A stretch of 64,000 nucleotides of DNA from Bog-473 sp963741995 (GCA_963741995.1 CAVUKI010000009.1:248001-312000), one strand, 5' to 3'; counted from the stretch's first letter, positions 25,715 to 34,987 are shown. Numbers and translations are program-made. The notes: a model not told the origin generated them from the sequence alone.

Positions 25715-26623
25715 TCAGGCAAGCACCTTGTGGCGGAAGTTGCGTAGACCGAGCGTCAGGAAGATGGCGCTGAAGGCGACGATGGCGGGATAGATGATGT
25801 AGAGGTGCATGTGCGCAGCGTCCGTGAAGGCGGCGCGCATTCCATCGTTGATGTAGATGAGCGGGTTGACCAGCACGACAATCTGCAGCCAATGGATCGG
25901 ACCGACCTTGACGGGCGCCAGCCGGGTCCACTGGTAATAGGTGCCACCGAGGAACGTGATCGGCAGCACGATGAATCCGAACATGAGCCCGAGGTTCCGC
26001 GGCTCGAACGACGTCCCGAGGAGGAGCCCGAGCGACGCCATGCACACGCACGACATCGGGACGAGGGTGAGGATAAGCAGCCAGTGCAGGTTGATGTGCG
26101 CCTCCACGCCAGCGGCGTGGACCACTGAGGCGATGGGTAGGACGATGGCGGCAGAGAGCAATCCCTGGGCACCTCCGGAGATGACTTTGGAGATCGCCAC
26201 GAGCCAGATCGGGCACGGCGCCTGCACCCTGTCTTCGATCTCGCGGGTGAACCCGAATTCCTGTGCCAGCGGCATGGCCACGGCCTGGATCCCCTGGAAC
26301 ATGATGGAAAGGCCGACGACGCCGGGCACGAGGACCGTGGCAAAAGCCGACTCGGCGCCGGGGACACTGCTGCCGCCGATGCCTTGCCCGATTTTCGGAA
26401 AGACGTAGAGGAAGACGAAGCACAACAGGAACGGCTGCACCAAGGTGCGCACCGTGAATTCGATCTTGTGCTTCCAGAGGACGACCAGGTCGCGCTGGAT
26501 GAGGGCCCGCAGCGACGTCCTGCTGGCGGCGGTCGTCGAACGCGTCGGCGCCAGTTCGACGCGGTGGCTACCAGGTGTGCCGAAGGTCGCGGCCGGCCGT
26601 GTCTCGGATGTGGTGGCCGCCAT
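25715..26623 (-). CDS. ABC-2 transporter permease (DrrB-like)
   Basis: A 302-residue permease with six predicted membrane segments from about residue 45 onward. The text ERDVQ-like start is replaced by LIQRDLVVLWKHK; EFGFTREIEDRVQAPCPIW after the second membrane segment is the DrrB-family motif, and FEPRNLGLMFGFIVLPITFLGGTYY is typical too. It overlaps the stop of the ATPase gene (TAATG), so the pair is coupled and forms an efflux pump, probably for hydrophobic compounds. PadR control is implied by the gene upstream. Confidence 0.87.
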   Translation of the reverse strand: MAATTSETRPAATFGTPGSHRVELAPTRSTTAASRTSLRALIQRDLVVLWKHKIEFTVRTLVQPFLLCFVFLYVFPKIGQGIGGSSVPGAESAFATVLVPGVVGLSIMFQGIQAVAMPLAQEFGFTREIEDRVQAPCPIWLVAISKVISGGAQGLLSAAIVLPIASVVHAAGVEAHINLHWLLILTLVPMSCVCMASLGLLLGTSFEPRNLGLMFGFIVLPITFLGGTYYQWTRLAPVKVGPIHWLQIVVLVNPLIYINDGMRAAFTDAAHMHLYIIYPAIVAFSAIFLTLGLRNFRHKVLA

Positions 26624-27621
26624 TAGTCGCGCAACTCCTTTCCCGTCAGCCCGATGAAGACGGTTTCGAGCGTGGGCTCCGCGACGGACAGATCCGCCAG
26701 CGAGAACCCCCCGGCTTCGGCCGCTTCGACCACCCGCGGGACGAGTCGTTCCGCGCCACGCACCTGCAGTTCGACCCCGTCGGGCAGGGCCCGTGTGCGC
26801 GTGACACCTTCGAGCCGGCTCTTGAAGACCTCGGCCAATTGATCGGCGTCTCCGGAGGCCTTCACTGTCACGATGGTGTCCGCCCCGACGCCGTGCTTGA
26901 GCTCTGCCGGGGTGTCGAGGGCCAGGATCTTGCCGTGGTCCATGATCGCCACCCGGCCACACAGCTTGTCGGCCTCTTCCATGTAGTGCGTGGTGAGCAT
27001 GATGGTCTGGCCCTCGGCGTTCAGCCCTTCGAGCAGATCCCACAGCGCGAGACGACCCTGGGGGTCGAGTCCCGCCGTGGGCTCGTCGAGAAACAGCACC
27101 GCCGGTCTGTGGAAGATGGCGCGGGCCACCATCAGACGCTGGGCCATCCCGCCTGACAGTGCGTACACCGACGCCTTGGCGAACCGCGTCAGTTGGAAGC
27201 GCTCGAGCAGATCGTCTGCGATCTGCCGTGACTCCTTTGCCCCCAACCCGAAGAGGCGTCCATGCCAGTAGAGGTTCTCGAAGGGGGTGAGTTGCCGGTC
27301 CAGGGTGTTCTGCTGGGAGACGACGCCGATCAGCTGCTTGACCAGCGTCGGATGCGCAACCACGTCGATGCCGCCGATGAGCGCCTTCCCACCTGTGGGG
27401 ATGACACGGGTGGTCAGGACTCCGATCGTCGTGGTCTTGCCGGCGCCGTTCGGACCGAGCAATCCGAAAACCTCACCTGACTCGACCCGGAGGTTGAGGT
27501 CGTCGACGGCACGGAAGTCCGTCCCCGAGTAGGTCTTCGTGAGGCCGACCGTCTCGATGATGGGCGTTCCGTCCCTGGACCCAGCACCGTCGAGCGGCGT
27601 GGCAGTGGTCGTGGTGGTCAT
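26623..27621 (-). CDS. ABC transporter ATP-binding protein (DrrA-like)
   Basis: A 332-residue ATPase. Walker A is GPNGAGKTTT (about residue 57), the signature is ALSGGMAQRL, Walker B is VLFLDEPTAGLD, and the switch His is in LTTHYMEEAD. The C-terminal 80 residues form the DrrA-type regulatory extension. It powers the permease encoded next. The gene lies 75 bases downstream of the padR-like gene in the same direction. Confidence 0.93.
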   Translation of the reverse strand: MTTTTTATPLDGAGSRDGTPIIETVGLTKTYSGTDFRAVDDLNLRVESGEVFGLLGPNGAGKTTTIGVLTTRVIPTGGKALIGGIDVVAHPTLVKQLIGVVSQQNTLDRQLTPFENLYWHGRLFGLGAKESRQIADDLLERFQLTRFAKASVYALSGGMAQRLMVARAIFHRPAVLFLDEPTAGLDPQGRLALWDLLEGLNAEGQTIMLTTHYMEEADKLCGRVAIMDHGKILALDTPAELKHGVGADTIVTVKASGDADQLAEVFKSRLEGVTRTRALPDGVELQVRGAERLVPRVVEAAEAGGFSLADLSVAEPTLETVFIGLTGKELRD

Positions 27622-27696
27622 GGCTCCTTCAGCACAGTATCGGGCGGTTCACTCAGTGGCCTCCCGGTCCTGCCGGCCGCTTTTCCTCCTCCCGGG

Positions 27697-28269
27697 TCAG
27701 TCCTCCGCCAGGATCTGGTACAGCTCCTTGCGGGCCTTCTGGATCACGCTGATGCCGCGCTCGATCTGGGACTTCTCACCGGCGCCGGCCAGCTGCTTCG
27801 CGGCGCTCATGAGCTGCCCCACGCCGAGGCGGAGGTTGCGTACCTCGTCGTCGGACTCGCCGGCGTCCTGCCAGGGGAGCTTTCCCTTCTCGGCTTCCGC
27901 CCGGCCCGAGTCGGTCAGCGTGAAAAGGCGGCTGCCATCGACCTCGGAAGACTGCACCAGGCCCTCGTCTTCGAGCATCTGGAGGTGCGGGTAGACCGAG
28001 CCGGGGCTGGGACGCCACAATCCTCCGCTCTTCTCCTCGAGCCGGCGCATGACCTCGTATCCATTGCCTGGCTCGTCGCGCAGGGAGACGAGAATGGCCG
28101 TGCGGATTGCGCCACGCGGCATACGCCTGCCGCCGCCCCAACCGCCCCTGCCGCCGCCCCAACCGCCACGCCCGCCGCGCCCGCCGCGCATGCCGCGACC
28201 TCCGAAGTGGTCGTGGAGGTGGTCATGACCGTGCTCGTGCCCCCGGTCGTCTTCGTGTTCGTGTGTCAT
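27697..28269 (-). CDS. PadR-family regulator with His-rich and Gly/Arg/Trp-rich N-terminus
   Basis: A 190-residue PadR repressor. Residues 50-135 form the winged helix (AIRTAILVSLRDEPGNGYEVMRRLEE, WRPSPGSVYPHLQMLEDEGLV), followed by a helical dimerisation part. The first 48 residues are unusual: a His/Asp/Glu-rich stretch with eight His in the first 21 residues, then GGRGG/GGWGG repeats. The His block could bind metal; this is inference. It heads the ABC exporter operon and probably represses it in the absence of a ligand. Confidence 0.88.
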   Translation of the reverse strand: MTHEHEDDRGHEHGHDHLHDHFGGRGMRGGRGGRGGWGGGRGGWGGGRRMPRGAIRTAILVSLRDEPGNGYEVMRRLEEKSGGLWRPSPGSVYPHLQMLEDEGLVQSSEVDGSRLFTLTDSGRAEAEKGKLPWQDAGESDDEVRNLRLGVGQLMSAAKQLAGAGEKSQIERGISVIQKARKELYQILAED

Positions 28270-28329
28270 TTTTGAAACTCCTTGAATGTGTGGGCCCGGA
28301 CGGGCCAGACCTGTTGTGGTCTTACTTGT

Positions 28330-28353
28330 AACATAATGATATATCGGAATGTT
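28330..28353. promoter_or_regulatory. Palindromic operator of the PadR operon
   Basis: AACAT (28330-28334) and ATGTT (28349-28353) are mirror images around the same axis as the inner perfect palindrome GATATATC (28338-28345), so 18 of 24 bases are paired. ACAT/ATGT halves are usual in PadR sites. It covers the putative -10 box of the operon promoter. Apart from these sites I see nothing else in 28270-28539. Confidence 0.6.
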
Positions 28354-28366
28354 CCATGATTGTCCA
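28338..28366 (-). promoter_or_regulatory. Promoter of the padR-ABC exporter operon
   Basis: On the minus strand TGGACA (28366-28361), 17 bases, then TATATC (28343-28338). The -10 lies in the middle of the palindromic operator. The leader to ATG 28269 would be about 60 bases and contains AAGGAG as ribosome site. Confidence 0.5.
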
Positions 28367-28539
28367 CTTATTTTGAAGGGAGGCGCCTGCGGTTCCGGCG
28401 CGCAGGGGCTTCTTGAGACGGTTTCACGCCGTTGAACTGGGAGTACGCCTCGGGATGTAGGGCGAGTCGGGGCGCGAGAAAAGGGTGGATCTGGTCGAAA
28501 GATTCCGTCTTCGGCCGCCCACCCAGGGAGCCGCGGACG

Positions 28540-29355
28540 TCAGCGAAGGCGGATGACGTTGCCCGTGACGAGGTCGGCCGCGTCCGAGGCCAGGTAGGCG
28601 ATGACGTCGGCCACCTGTCGGGGTGAGGCGACACGATGGCCGGCGGTCTGGGCCGATACGGCCGTCGCCTGGTTGATCCACCCGGTGTCGGTCATCGGAG
28701 GGTGCACCACGTTCGCGGTGACGCCAAAGCGAGCCAACTCGCTGGCCGCGCTGAGCGTGAAGTTGACCTGTGCCGCCTTGGCAGCGCCATAGGAGACCTC
28801 CTCCGGGAAACCGTCCGGACCTCCAGAGGTCAAGCCGATGATGCGACCCCACCCGGCGCTCCGGGCCACGTGGCGGCGCGCAAACTCGGCGATCAGGAGT
28901 GCTGCCGCCCGGGCATCGACACCAAGTACCTGATCGATCGTCCGTGGACTCACGGGTACTTGCGGCCGTCCCAAGCGATCGGCGTCAGCGGGGACGAAGG
29001 TGTCGGCCGTCCAGCCCGAGGCGTTGTTCACCAGGATGGCCACTGGTCCCAGCTGGTCTTCGGCCGCGTCGAAGAGGGCGGGCACTTTCGACGCGTCGGA
29101 CAGGTCCGCTTCCAGCGCGACGGCGTGGCCACCAGCTGCCCGGATCGACTCGGCGACGTTGTCCGCCCGCGCCAGCCGCGTGGCCCGGTAGGCCGGCGGC
29201 AGCGAGGGGTCGTGGTGACCACCGAGGTGCTCGTTGCGGAAGTACGTGCACAAGACGGCGGTGCCTTGCGCGGCCAGGGCTTTGGCCGTGGCCGCACCAA
29301 TCCCATGGTTGGCGCCCGTGACGAGGGCCACCCGAGCGTCAGGTGAGCCGACCAT
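28540..29355 (-). CDS. Short-chain dehydrogenase/reductase
   Basis: A 271-residue SDR: TGANHGIGAAT cofactor loop, NNASGWT (a variant of NNAG with Ser), the catalytic Ser in GLTSGGP and YGAAKAAQ. An insert after the second strand (FRNEHLGGHHDPSLPPAYRA) is longer than in most FabG-like enzymes. It follows a nitronate monooxygenase by six bases on the same strand and is likely co-transcribed. Function unknown beyond oxidoreductase. Confidence 0.87.
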   Translation of the reverse strand: MVGSPDARVALVTGANHGIGAATAKALAAQGTAVLCTYFRNEHLGGHHDPSLPPAYRATRLARADNVAESIRAAGGHAVALEADLSDASKVPALFDAAEDQLGPVAILVNNASGWTADTFVPADADRLGRPQVPVSPRTIDQVLGVDARAAALLIAEFARRHVARSAGWGRIIGLTSGGPDGFPEEVSYGAAKAAQVNFTLSAASELARFGVTANVVHPPMTDTGWINQATAVSAQTAGHRVASPRQVADVIAYLASDAADLVTGNVIRLR

Positions 29356-29361
29356 CACGGA

Positions 29362-30327
29362 TCACCGGAGGCGGGAGAGACGATCGAGTGCCACTTCGGC
29401 TTCCGCCACGAAGCGGCGAACGAGCTCGCCCGCCGGAACGAGCTGGGTGATGGCGCCCACGCCCTGGCCGGCCGGGTAGCACTCCCTGTCGACGTCGACG
29501 CCCTCGCTGAAGGAGTCGCCACCGAGGTGCATGGCGCCGGCCCCGTAGGAGACGCTCAACTGCTCCGGAAACTTCTTGAGCTCCTCGGGATGGTCGTCGT
29601 AGTGGTCCGTATACGCGTTGCGCACGACGCGCATGGTCTTGCCGGAGTAGGCGCGGCTGACGGTGGTCTGATCCTCCCGGCTCGCGAGTAGCCGGTCTTT
29701 GTACCCGAGGACGCTGCGCGCCTCGGGGGTCGCGATGAATCGGGTGCCGACCCAGACCCCGTCCGCGCCGAGGGAGAGCGCAGCAGCCAGGCCGCGCCCG
29801 TCGAAGATGCCCCCGGCCGCCACCACCGGGACGCGATCGCCCACCGCGTCGACGATCTGGGGGACGAGGGGCATGGTCGCCACCTGGCCGGTGTGGCCTC
29901 CGGCCTCGGTGCCCTGGGCCACGACGAGGTCACACCCGGCATCGACGGCACGCACGGCGTGCTCGACCTTGCCACACATGTTGACGACCAACACGTTGGC
30001 GCGATGGCACTGCTCGATCACCTCGGTGGGGACGCCGAGCGCGGCCACGAAGGCGGTGGCGCCGCCGTCGATGATGATCTGCACCTGCTCCGCCATGCTG
30101 CCGGGCATGGCGGTGAGGAGATCCACAGCGAAGGGCTTGTCAGTGGCGCGGCGCACGGCCGATATCTCGGCCTCCATGGTGGGGCTGCTCATGGTGCCGG
30201 CGCCGAGGCAGCCGAGACCCCCCGCTTCCGAGACGGCGGTCACCAATTCGGCATACGAGACACCCCCCATGCCGGCCAGCATGACGGGGTGCTCGACGCC
30301 GAGCAGCTCGGTGAGGCGAGTTCGCAT
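29362..30327 (-). CDS. Nitronate monooxygenase family protein
   Basis: A 321-residue FMN TIM-barrel. It starts with LTELLGVEHPVMLAGMGGVS, contains the QGTEAGGHTGQVATMPLVPQ loop, AAGGIFDGRGLAAAL and GADGVWVGTRF. These are the marks of the class that also includes enoyl reductase FabK-like proteins. It is the second member of the family in the window and is only distantly similar to the one at 7103. ATG 30327 gives the typical N-terminus. Confidence 0.88.
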   Translation of the reverse strand: MRTRLTELLGVEHPVMLAGMGGVSYAELVTAVSEAGGLGCLGAGTMSSPTMEAEISAVRRATDKPFAVDLLTAMPGSMAEQVQIIIDGGATAFVAALGVPTEVIEQCHRANVLVVNMCGKVEHAVRAVDAGCDLVVAQGTEAGGHTGQVATMPLVPQIVDAVGDRVPVVAAGGIFDGRGLAAALSLGADGVWVGTRFIATPEARSVLGYKDRLLASREDQTTVSRAYSGKTMRVVRNAYTDHYDDHPEELKKFPEQLSVSYGAGAMHLGGDSFSEGVDVDRECYPAGQGVGAITQLVPAGELVRRFVAEAEVALDRLSRLR

Positions 30328-30456
30328 TGGTTCCCTGGCCCTCCTTGATCTCGATCCTGCGCGGCGCGCCGCCGGCAACCGCCGCGGGGACCGTAGCGCG
30401 GGCGGTGCCGTCCGCCGGGAGTGGTCCGGCGGTCGCGGGCGGTCAGCCGCCCTTGG

Positions 30457-30485
30457 TTGCATTTTGAGCAGGACGTTCCTACTGT
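30457..30485 (+). promoter_or_regulatory. Candidate promoter of the MFS exporter gene
   Basis: TTGCAT (30457-30462) and TACTGT (30480-30485) are 17 bases apart, 33 bases upstream of the chosen start. The match is moderate and is in the region between divergent genes. Confidence 0.4.
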
Positions 30486-30518
30486 GAGTTGATCGTGGCA
30501 GACGTCGAGGGGGTGGGT

Positions 30519-32606
30519 GTGAGCGTCATCGAAACCCCTCCCCTGGCCGGCAAGATCACCAAGCGCCGCCTGTGGGTCATCCTGGGCGCATTGCTGCTGG
30601 GCATGTTGCTGGCGGCCCTCGACCAGACCATCGTCTCGACGGCACTGCCCACCATCGTGGGCGACTTGCACGGGGGTTCGCACCTCGCCTGGGTGGTCAC
30701 CGCCTACCTGCTGGCGTCAACCGTCTCGACGCCGCTGTGGGGGAAGCTGGGCGACCAATACGGGCGCAAGACGTTCTTCCAGGCGTCCATCGTCATCTTC
30801 GTGGTCGGGTCGGCACTGTGCGGCCTCAGCCACACCATGACCGAGCTGATCGCCTTCCGGGCCCTGCAGGGGCTGGGGGGCGGGGGGCTCATGGTCGGCG
30901 CGCAGACGATCATCGGCGACGTGGTGTCACCCCGAGATCGGGGTCGCTACGTCGGGCTCTTCGGTGCCATGTTCGCCGTGGCCACCGTGATCGGGCCGCT
31001 CATCGGCGGGCTTTGCGTCACCTACCTGACGTGGCAGTGGGTCTTCTACATCAACCTGCCGCTCGGGATCCTGGCGCTGTTCGTGACCGGCGCCGTGCTC
31101 CCGGGACACTTGAGCAAGGTCTCGCACGCCATCGACTACGCGGGGTCGTTGTTGCTGGCCGGCTCGGCGACGTCGCTCATCATCTTCGCCAGCCTGGGTG
31201 GCATTTCGTGGGCCTGGCTGTCGCTGCCGAGCATTCTCACCGCGGCCCTCGGCGTGGTGATGGGGGTCGCATTTCTCTTCGCGGAGCGGTATGCCGCGGA
31301 GCCCGTGATCCCGCTCAAGCTCTTCCGGGTGAGGGTGTTCAACGCGGCCAGCTCCATCGGCTTCGTCATGGGCTTCGCCATGTTCGGAGCGCTTACCTTC
31401 CTCCCGCTCTACATGCAGATCGTCAAGGGCGTCAGTCCCACGGCGTCGGGGCTGCGGATCTTGCCGCTGATGCTCGGCATGCTCGGCGCGTCGGTCATCT
31501 CCGGACGGCTCGTGACACGTTGGGGCCGCTACAAAGTCTTTCCGGTCGTGGGCACCGCGCTGATGACCGTCGGCGCGTACCTGCTGTCGATGATCGATGC
31601 GACGACGAATGGCTGGGTACTGGCCGGTTACATGTTCGTCTTCGGCGTCGGTATGGGCCTGGTCATGCAGGTCCTCGTCGTCGCGGTGCAGAACGCCGTG
31701 TCCTACCAGGATCTCGGCGTGGCCACCAGCAGCTCCGTGTTCTTCCGCATGATCGGGGGCTCGTTCGGCACGGCGGTGTTCGGCGCCATTTACGCCATCG
31801 TCCTGAACCACACGATCGCACCCACCCTGGCCAAGGTTCCGGCATCTGTGCTGAAGAGCTTCAACCCGCAGACGATCAATCCGAGCGTGCTCGGCAAGCT
31901 GAAGTCCACCTCCGAGGGGCTGTTCTTCTACACGAAGTACATCGACGCCGTCACCCATGCGATTCAGGTCGTCTTCCTGGTCGCGGTGCCCATCGCCTTC
32001 GTGGCCTTCCTCCTGAGCTGGCTGCTCCCGGAGGTAGAGTTGCGCAAGACGGTCCAGACGGTCGACGTCGGCGAGGTCAACGGCATGCCCGACCAGCGGA
32101 CGTCGCTGGAGGAGATCGAGCTGGCGCTGACGCGGCTGTCGGACCGGGAGAACCGGGTCGAGCTCTACCAAACCCTGGCCCAACGCGCGGGTATCGATCT
32201 GCCGCCCCGTGCCTGCTGGTTGCTCTACCGGCTGGCCGATCAGCCCGCGTGCACGGTCAACGACGTCGCCAAGCGGCTGAAGGTGAGCGCCGACGTGATC
32301 CAGCCCGGGGTTGACGGGTTGTTGGCCGCCGGCATGATCGAGGAGCGTCGCCGGGGCGAGGAGTGCGACCTCTACCTCACCGATGTGGGCACGGCCGCGC
32401 TCGGGAAGCTGACGGAGGCGCGGCGCAACGGTCTGACCGAGCTGCTCGAGGGCTGGAACCCCGAGGAGCATCCCGAGATCATTGCCATGGTCAAGGACCT
32501 CGCGCACTCGCTCCTGGCCGACGATGAGCGGCTGGTGGCGGATGCCATGCCGCACGTGGTGGCCGGCGCAGGCGCCGGCGTGTCGGGAGGCGGGGGCGGC
32601 AGCTGA
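30519..32606 (+). CDS. MFS multidrug exporter (DHA2 family) with C-terminal winged-helix domain
   Basis: A 695-residue protein. Residues up to about 520 form a 14-helix DHA2 transporter (LDQTIVSTALPTIVGDL after helix 1, LGDQYGRKTFF loop, motif C near VIGPLIGGL). After a linker (about 520-545) comes a MarR-like winged helix: LPPRACWLLYRLADQPACTVNDVAKRL, GLLAAGMIEERRRGEECDLYLTDVG. GTG 30519 is preferred because GAGGGGG lies five bases upstream; TTG 30489 and GTG 30495 are in frame. The cytoplasmic DNA-binding-like tail may sense substrate or only stabilise the protein. Confidence 0.9.
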   Translation: MSVIETPPLAGKITKRRLWVILGALLLGMLLAALDQTIVSTALPTIVGDLHGGSHLAWVVTAYLLASTVSTPLWGKLGDQYGRKTFFQASIVIFVVGSALCGLSHTMTELIAFRALQGLGGGGLMVGAQTIIGDVVSPRDRGRYVGLFGAMFAVATVIGPLIGGLCVTYLTWQWVFYINLPLGILALFVTGAVLPGHLSKVSHAIDYAGSLLLAGSATSLIIFASLGGISWAWLSLPSILTAALGVVMGVAFLFAERYAAEPVIPLKLFRVRVFNAASSIGFVMGFAMFGALTFLPLYMQIVKGVSPTASGLRILPLMLGMLGASVISGRLVTRWGRYKVFPVVGTALMTVGAYLLSMIDATTNGWVLAGYMFVFGVGMGLVMQVLVVAVQNAVSYQDLGVATSSSVFFRMIGGSFGTAVFGAIYAIVLNHTIAPTLAKVPASVLKSFNPQTINPSVLGKLKSTSEGLFFYTKYIDAVTHAIQVVFLVAVPIAFVAFLLSWLLPEVELRKTVQTVDVGEVNGMPDQRTSLEEIELALTRLSDRENRVELYQTLAQRAGIDLPPRACWLLYRLADQPACTVNDVAKRLKVSADVIQPGVDGLLAAGMIEERRRGEECDLYLTDVGTAALGKLTEARRNGLTELLEGWNPEEHPEIIAMVKDLAHSLLADDERLVADAMPHVVAGAGAGVSGGGGGS

Positions 32607-32648
32607 AGGCTGCGGTCCCGGCGGCGTCCCCAGGTCGTGACGCGGCGA

Positions 32649-33677
32649 CTACATGTCGCCGAGGGCATCCGTAGGGGAGAACTGCAACGCGTGGCGCAGC
32701 GCGGCCAGGGAGTCCGGTGGCGCATCTTCGGCATCGAGCCCGATGAGGGCGGCACCAAGCACGGGCGGCGCGTCGAGCCGGACGAGGACGGCGCGGGGTG
32801 CGGCGGCGTGGACGCCCGCCGCCACTCGTCCGTGGAAGGCAGCGTCGGTCGTGTCGAAGATCCCACCCCCGAGGACGACCTCCACGGCCTCGTCCTGCAG
32901 TTCGAGCCGGACGACGGCGGCCCGGACGAACGCCGCGATCTCGTCGGCCAGGATGTCGGCTGCCTCGCGTGCGGGTGCGTCGCCTTCGGCCGCCGCGTCG
33001 AGGAGGACGCGCGCGAGCTCGAAGAGCCGGGCGTAGGGGAGAGTGCCGGTGTAGATGCCGGTGAGTGCCTCCTCGGGGTCGGATGCGCCGAGCTGTGCGG
33101 CGACTCGCTCGCGCAAAATGGTGGCGGGCCCCCGGCCGTCGCCGGCCCGCAGGGCGAGGCCGAGGGCACGCACGCCGAGCCAGGCGCCGCCGGGCGCAAA
33201 GTCTCCCGAGAGCTCGGCCAAAGCGGGGAAGCGCACGGTCCGGCCGTCCGGCCCGACGGCGGCGCAGTTCATCCCCGTCCCGCACACGACACCGATGCCC
33301 CAGCGGGACGTCGTGCCCGCCCGTGAGACGGCGAACGTGTCGTTGCGCAGAATGACCCGCTCGGTCCACCCCAGCGCGTCGATCGCCGGCACGAGCGTCT
33401 CCTCGTCGACGGGGAGGTCGAGGCCGGCCAGGCAGTAGACGCCCGTCGGGCAGAGCGCGGACGCGGCACCGGACAGCTGCGCGTCGGCCGTCACCGCGGC
33501 CACGGCCTCGGTCAGTGCGGCAATCGTCCCGTCGAGGCCGACCAGCTGATGGTTGCTCGGGCCGACGCGGGCCCGGCCGAGGACGGCGCCTTGTCGTGAC
33601 ACGAGCACGGCATCGGTCTTGGTACTTCCTCCGTCGAAGGCCAGCACCGCCGGCGCGAAATCGGAGGGCTCGGTCAC
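32649..33677 (-). CDS. BadF/BcrA-type sugar kinase (N-acetylglucosamine kinase-like)
   Basis: A 342-residue ASKHA-fold kinase. FDGGSTKTDAVLV is the first phosphate loop, GIGVVCGTGMNCAAVG the second, and VVLGGGIFDT the adenosine motif. Members phosphorylate GlcNAc or related sugars. It is divergent from the GH4 gene with only 23 bases between starts; the pair suggests uptake of a phosphorylated or phosphorylatable disaccharide. Convergent with the MFS gene. Confidence 0.83.
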   Translation of the reverse strand: MTEPSDFAPAVLAFDGGSTKTDAVLVSRQGAVLGRARVGPSNHQLVGLDGTIAALTEAVAAVTADAQLSGAASALCPTGVYCLAGLDLPVDEETLVPAIDALGWTERVILRNDTFAVSRAGTTSRWGIGVVCGTGMNCAAVGPDGRTVRFPALAELSGDFAPGGAWLGVRALGLALRAGDGRGPATILRERVAAQLGASDPEEALTGIYTGTLPYARLFELARVLLDAAAEGDAPAREAADILADEIAAFVRAAVVRLELQDEAVEVVLGGGIFDTTDAAFHGRVAAGVHAAAPRAVLVRLDAPPVLGAALIGLDAEDAPPDSLAALRHALQFSPTDALGDM

Positions 33678-33700
33678 GGACGGATGTTACGTTGCGCTGC

Positions 33701-34987
33701 GTGGGCACCAAGGTGGTTGTCGTCGGCGGCGGGAGCACGTACACCCCGGAGCTGGTCGATGGTCTCTGTGACCTTGAAGACCGGATGGTCGTCGACGATC
33801 TCGTCCTGCTCGATCCGAGTGACCTGCGTCGCGAGGTGGTCGGGGGGCTGTCCGAACGCATTCTGCGGGCGCGGGGATGGAGCGGGACGTTCGCGACGAC
33901 GGCCGACCGGCACGCCGCGCTCGAGGGCGCCGACTTCGTCGTGGTCCAGCTGCGCGTCGGCGGCCAGGCGGCGCGCCACGTCGACGAGACGCTGCCGGTC
34001 GGGTACGGGTGTCTGGGCCAGGAGACCACGGGCGCCGGAGGGTTGGCCAAGGCGTTGCGCACCGTGCCGATCGTGCTCGAGCTGGCCGAGGAGATGGCGG
34101 CCCGTTCCAACCCTGGCGCGTGGCTGGTCGACTTCACGAACCCGGTGGGGATCGTGACGCAGGCGTTGCTCGACGATGGCCACCATGCCGTGGGCCTGTG
34201 CAACGTCGCCATCTGGGCTCAGCGACGGATCGGGCACTATCTCGGTGTCGACCCCGATGCGGTCGCCGTCGAGCACGTGGGCTTGAACCATCTGACGTGG
34301 ATCAGGTCGGCCCATGTCGGCGACCAGGGCGGGCCGGACCGCCTCGACGACCTCTTCGAGCGCTTCGGTCCCGAGCTCGAGCTCGAAAGCGGCATCCCGA
34401 TCGACCTGCTGCGTCTGCAGCATGCGCTGCCCTCGTACTACGTGCACTACTTCTACCAACACGATGCCGAGGTGGCGCAGCAGTCGGCCCCTGGGTACCG
34501 GTCCCGGGCTGAGGTCGTGGCCGAGTTGGAGACCAAGCTCCTCGAGGAGTACCGGGATCCTGCTCTGGCGTCGAAGCCGGCGGCGCTGTCGTACCGCGGC
34601 GGCGCCTACTACTCGCTGGCCGCCGTGCGGTTGATGGCGTCGCTGCACGCGGGGACCGGGGACATTCAGGTCGTCGACATGCGCAACGACGGCGCCATAC
34701 CGGGCTTGCCGGACGATGCCGTCGTCGAGACCACCGCCGTCGTCGACGCCGCCGGTGCGCACCCGCTCCCTCAGAGGGAGTTGCCGCCCGAGATGCTCGG
34801 TCTTGTCCAGCACGCCAAGGCGTACGAGCGTCTGGCGGTCAAGGCCGCGTGCTCTGGGAGCCGTGACGACGTGGTGCGCGCGCTGTTGGCCAATCCGCTG
34901 GTCGGGCAGTACCCGTTGGCGGCGGATCTGGCGGACGAGCTGCTGGGCGCCAACCGGAACCACCTCCCTCGCTTCTTCCCCTCGTGA
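33701..34987 (+). CDS. GH4 family 6-phospho-beta-glucosidase-like enzyme
   Basis: A 428-residue NAD- and metal-dependent glycosidase. The NAD loop is VVVGGGSTYTPELVDGL, then TNPVGIVTQAL, GLCNVAIWAQRRI with the metal Cys, and GLNHLTW with the metal His. These match GH4 enzymes acting on 6-phospho-beta-glucosides. GTG 33701 starts it; upstream are only 23 bases before the divergent kinase. Substrate unproven. Confidence 0.87.
   Translation: MGTKVVVVGGGSTYTPELVDGLCDLEDRMVVDDLVLLDPSDLRREVVGGLSERILRARGWSGTFATTADRHAALEGADFVVVQLRVGGQAARHVDETLPVGYGCLGQETTGAGGLAKALRTVPIVLELAEEMAARSNPGAWLVDFTNPVGIVTQALLDDGHHAVGLCNVAIWAQRRIGHYLGVDPDAVAVEHVGLNHLTWIRSAHVGDQGGPDRLDDLFERFGPELELESGIPIDLLRLQHALPSYYVHYFYQHDAEVAQQSAPGYRSRAEVVAELETKLLEEYRDPALASKPAALSYRGGAYYSLAAVRLMASLHAGTGDIQVVDMRNDGAIPGLPDDAVVETTAVVDAAGAHPLPQRELPPEMLGLVQHAKAYERLAVKAACSGSRDDVVRALLANPLVGQYPLAADLADELLGANRNHLPRFFPS

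Noticed and set aside
30927..32555. A 542-codon minus-strand frame opposite the MFS exporter
   Set aside because: His/Arg/Asp-rich shadow with no start signal; the exporter frame is complete.
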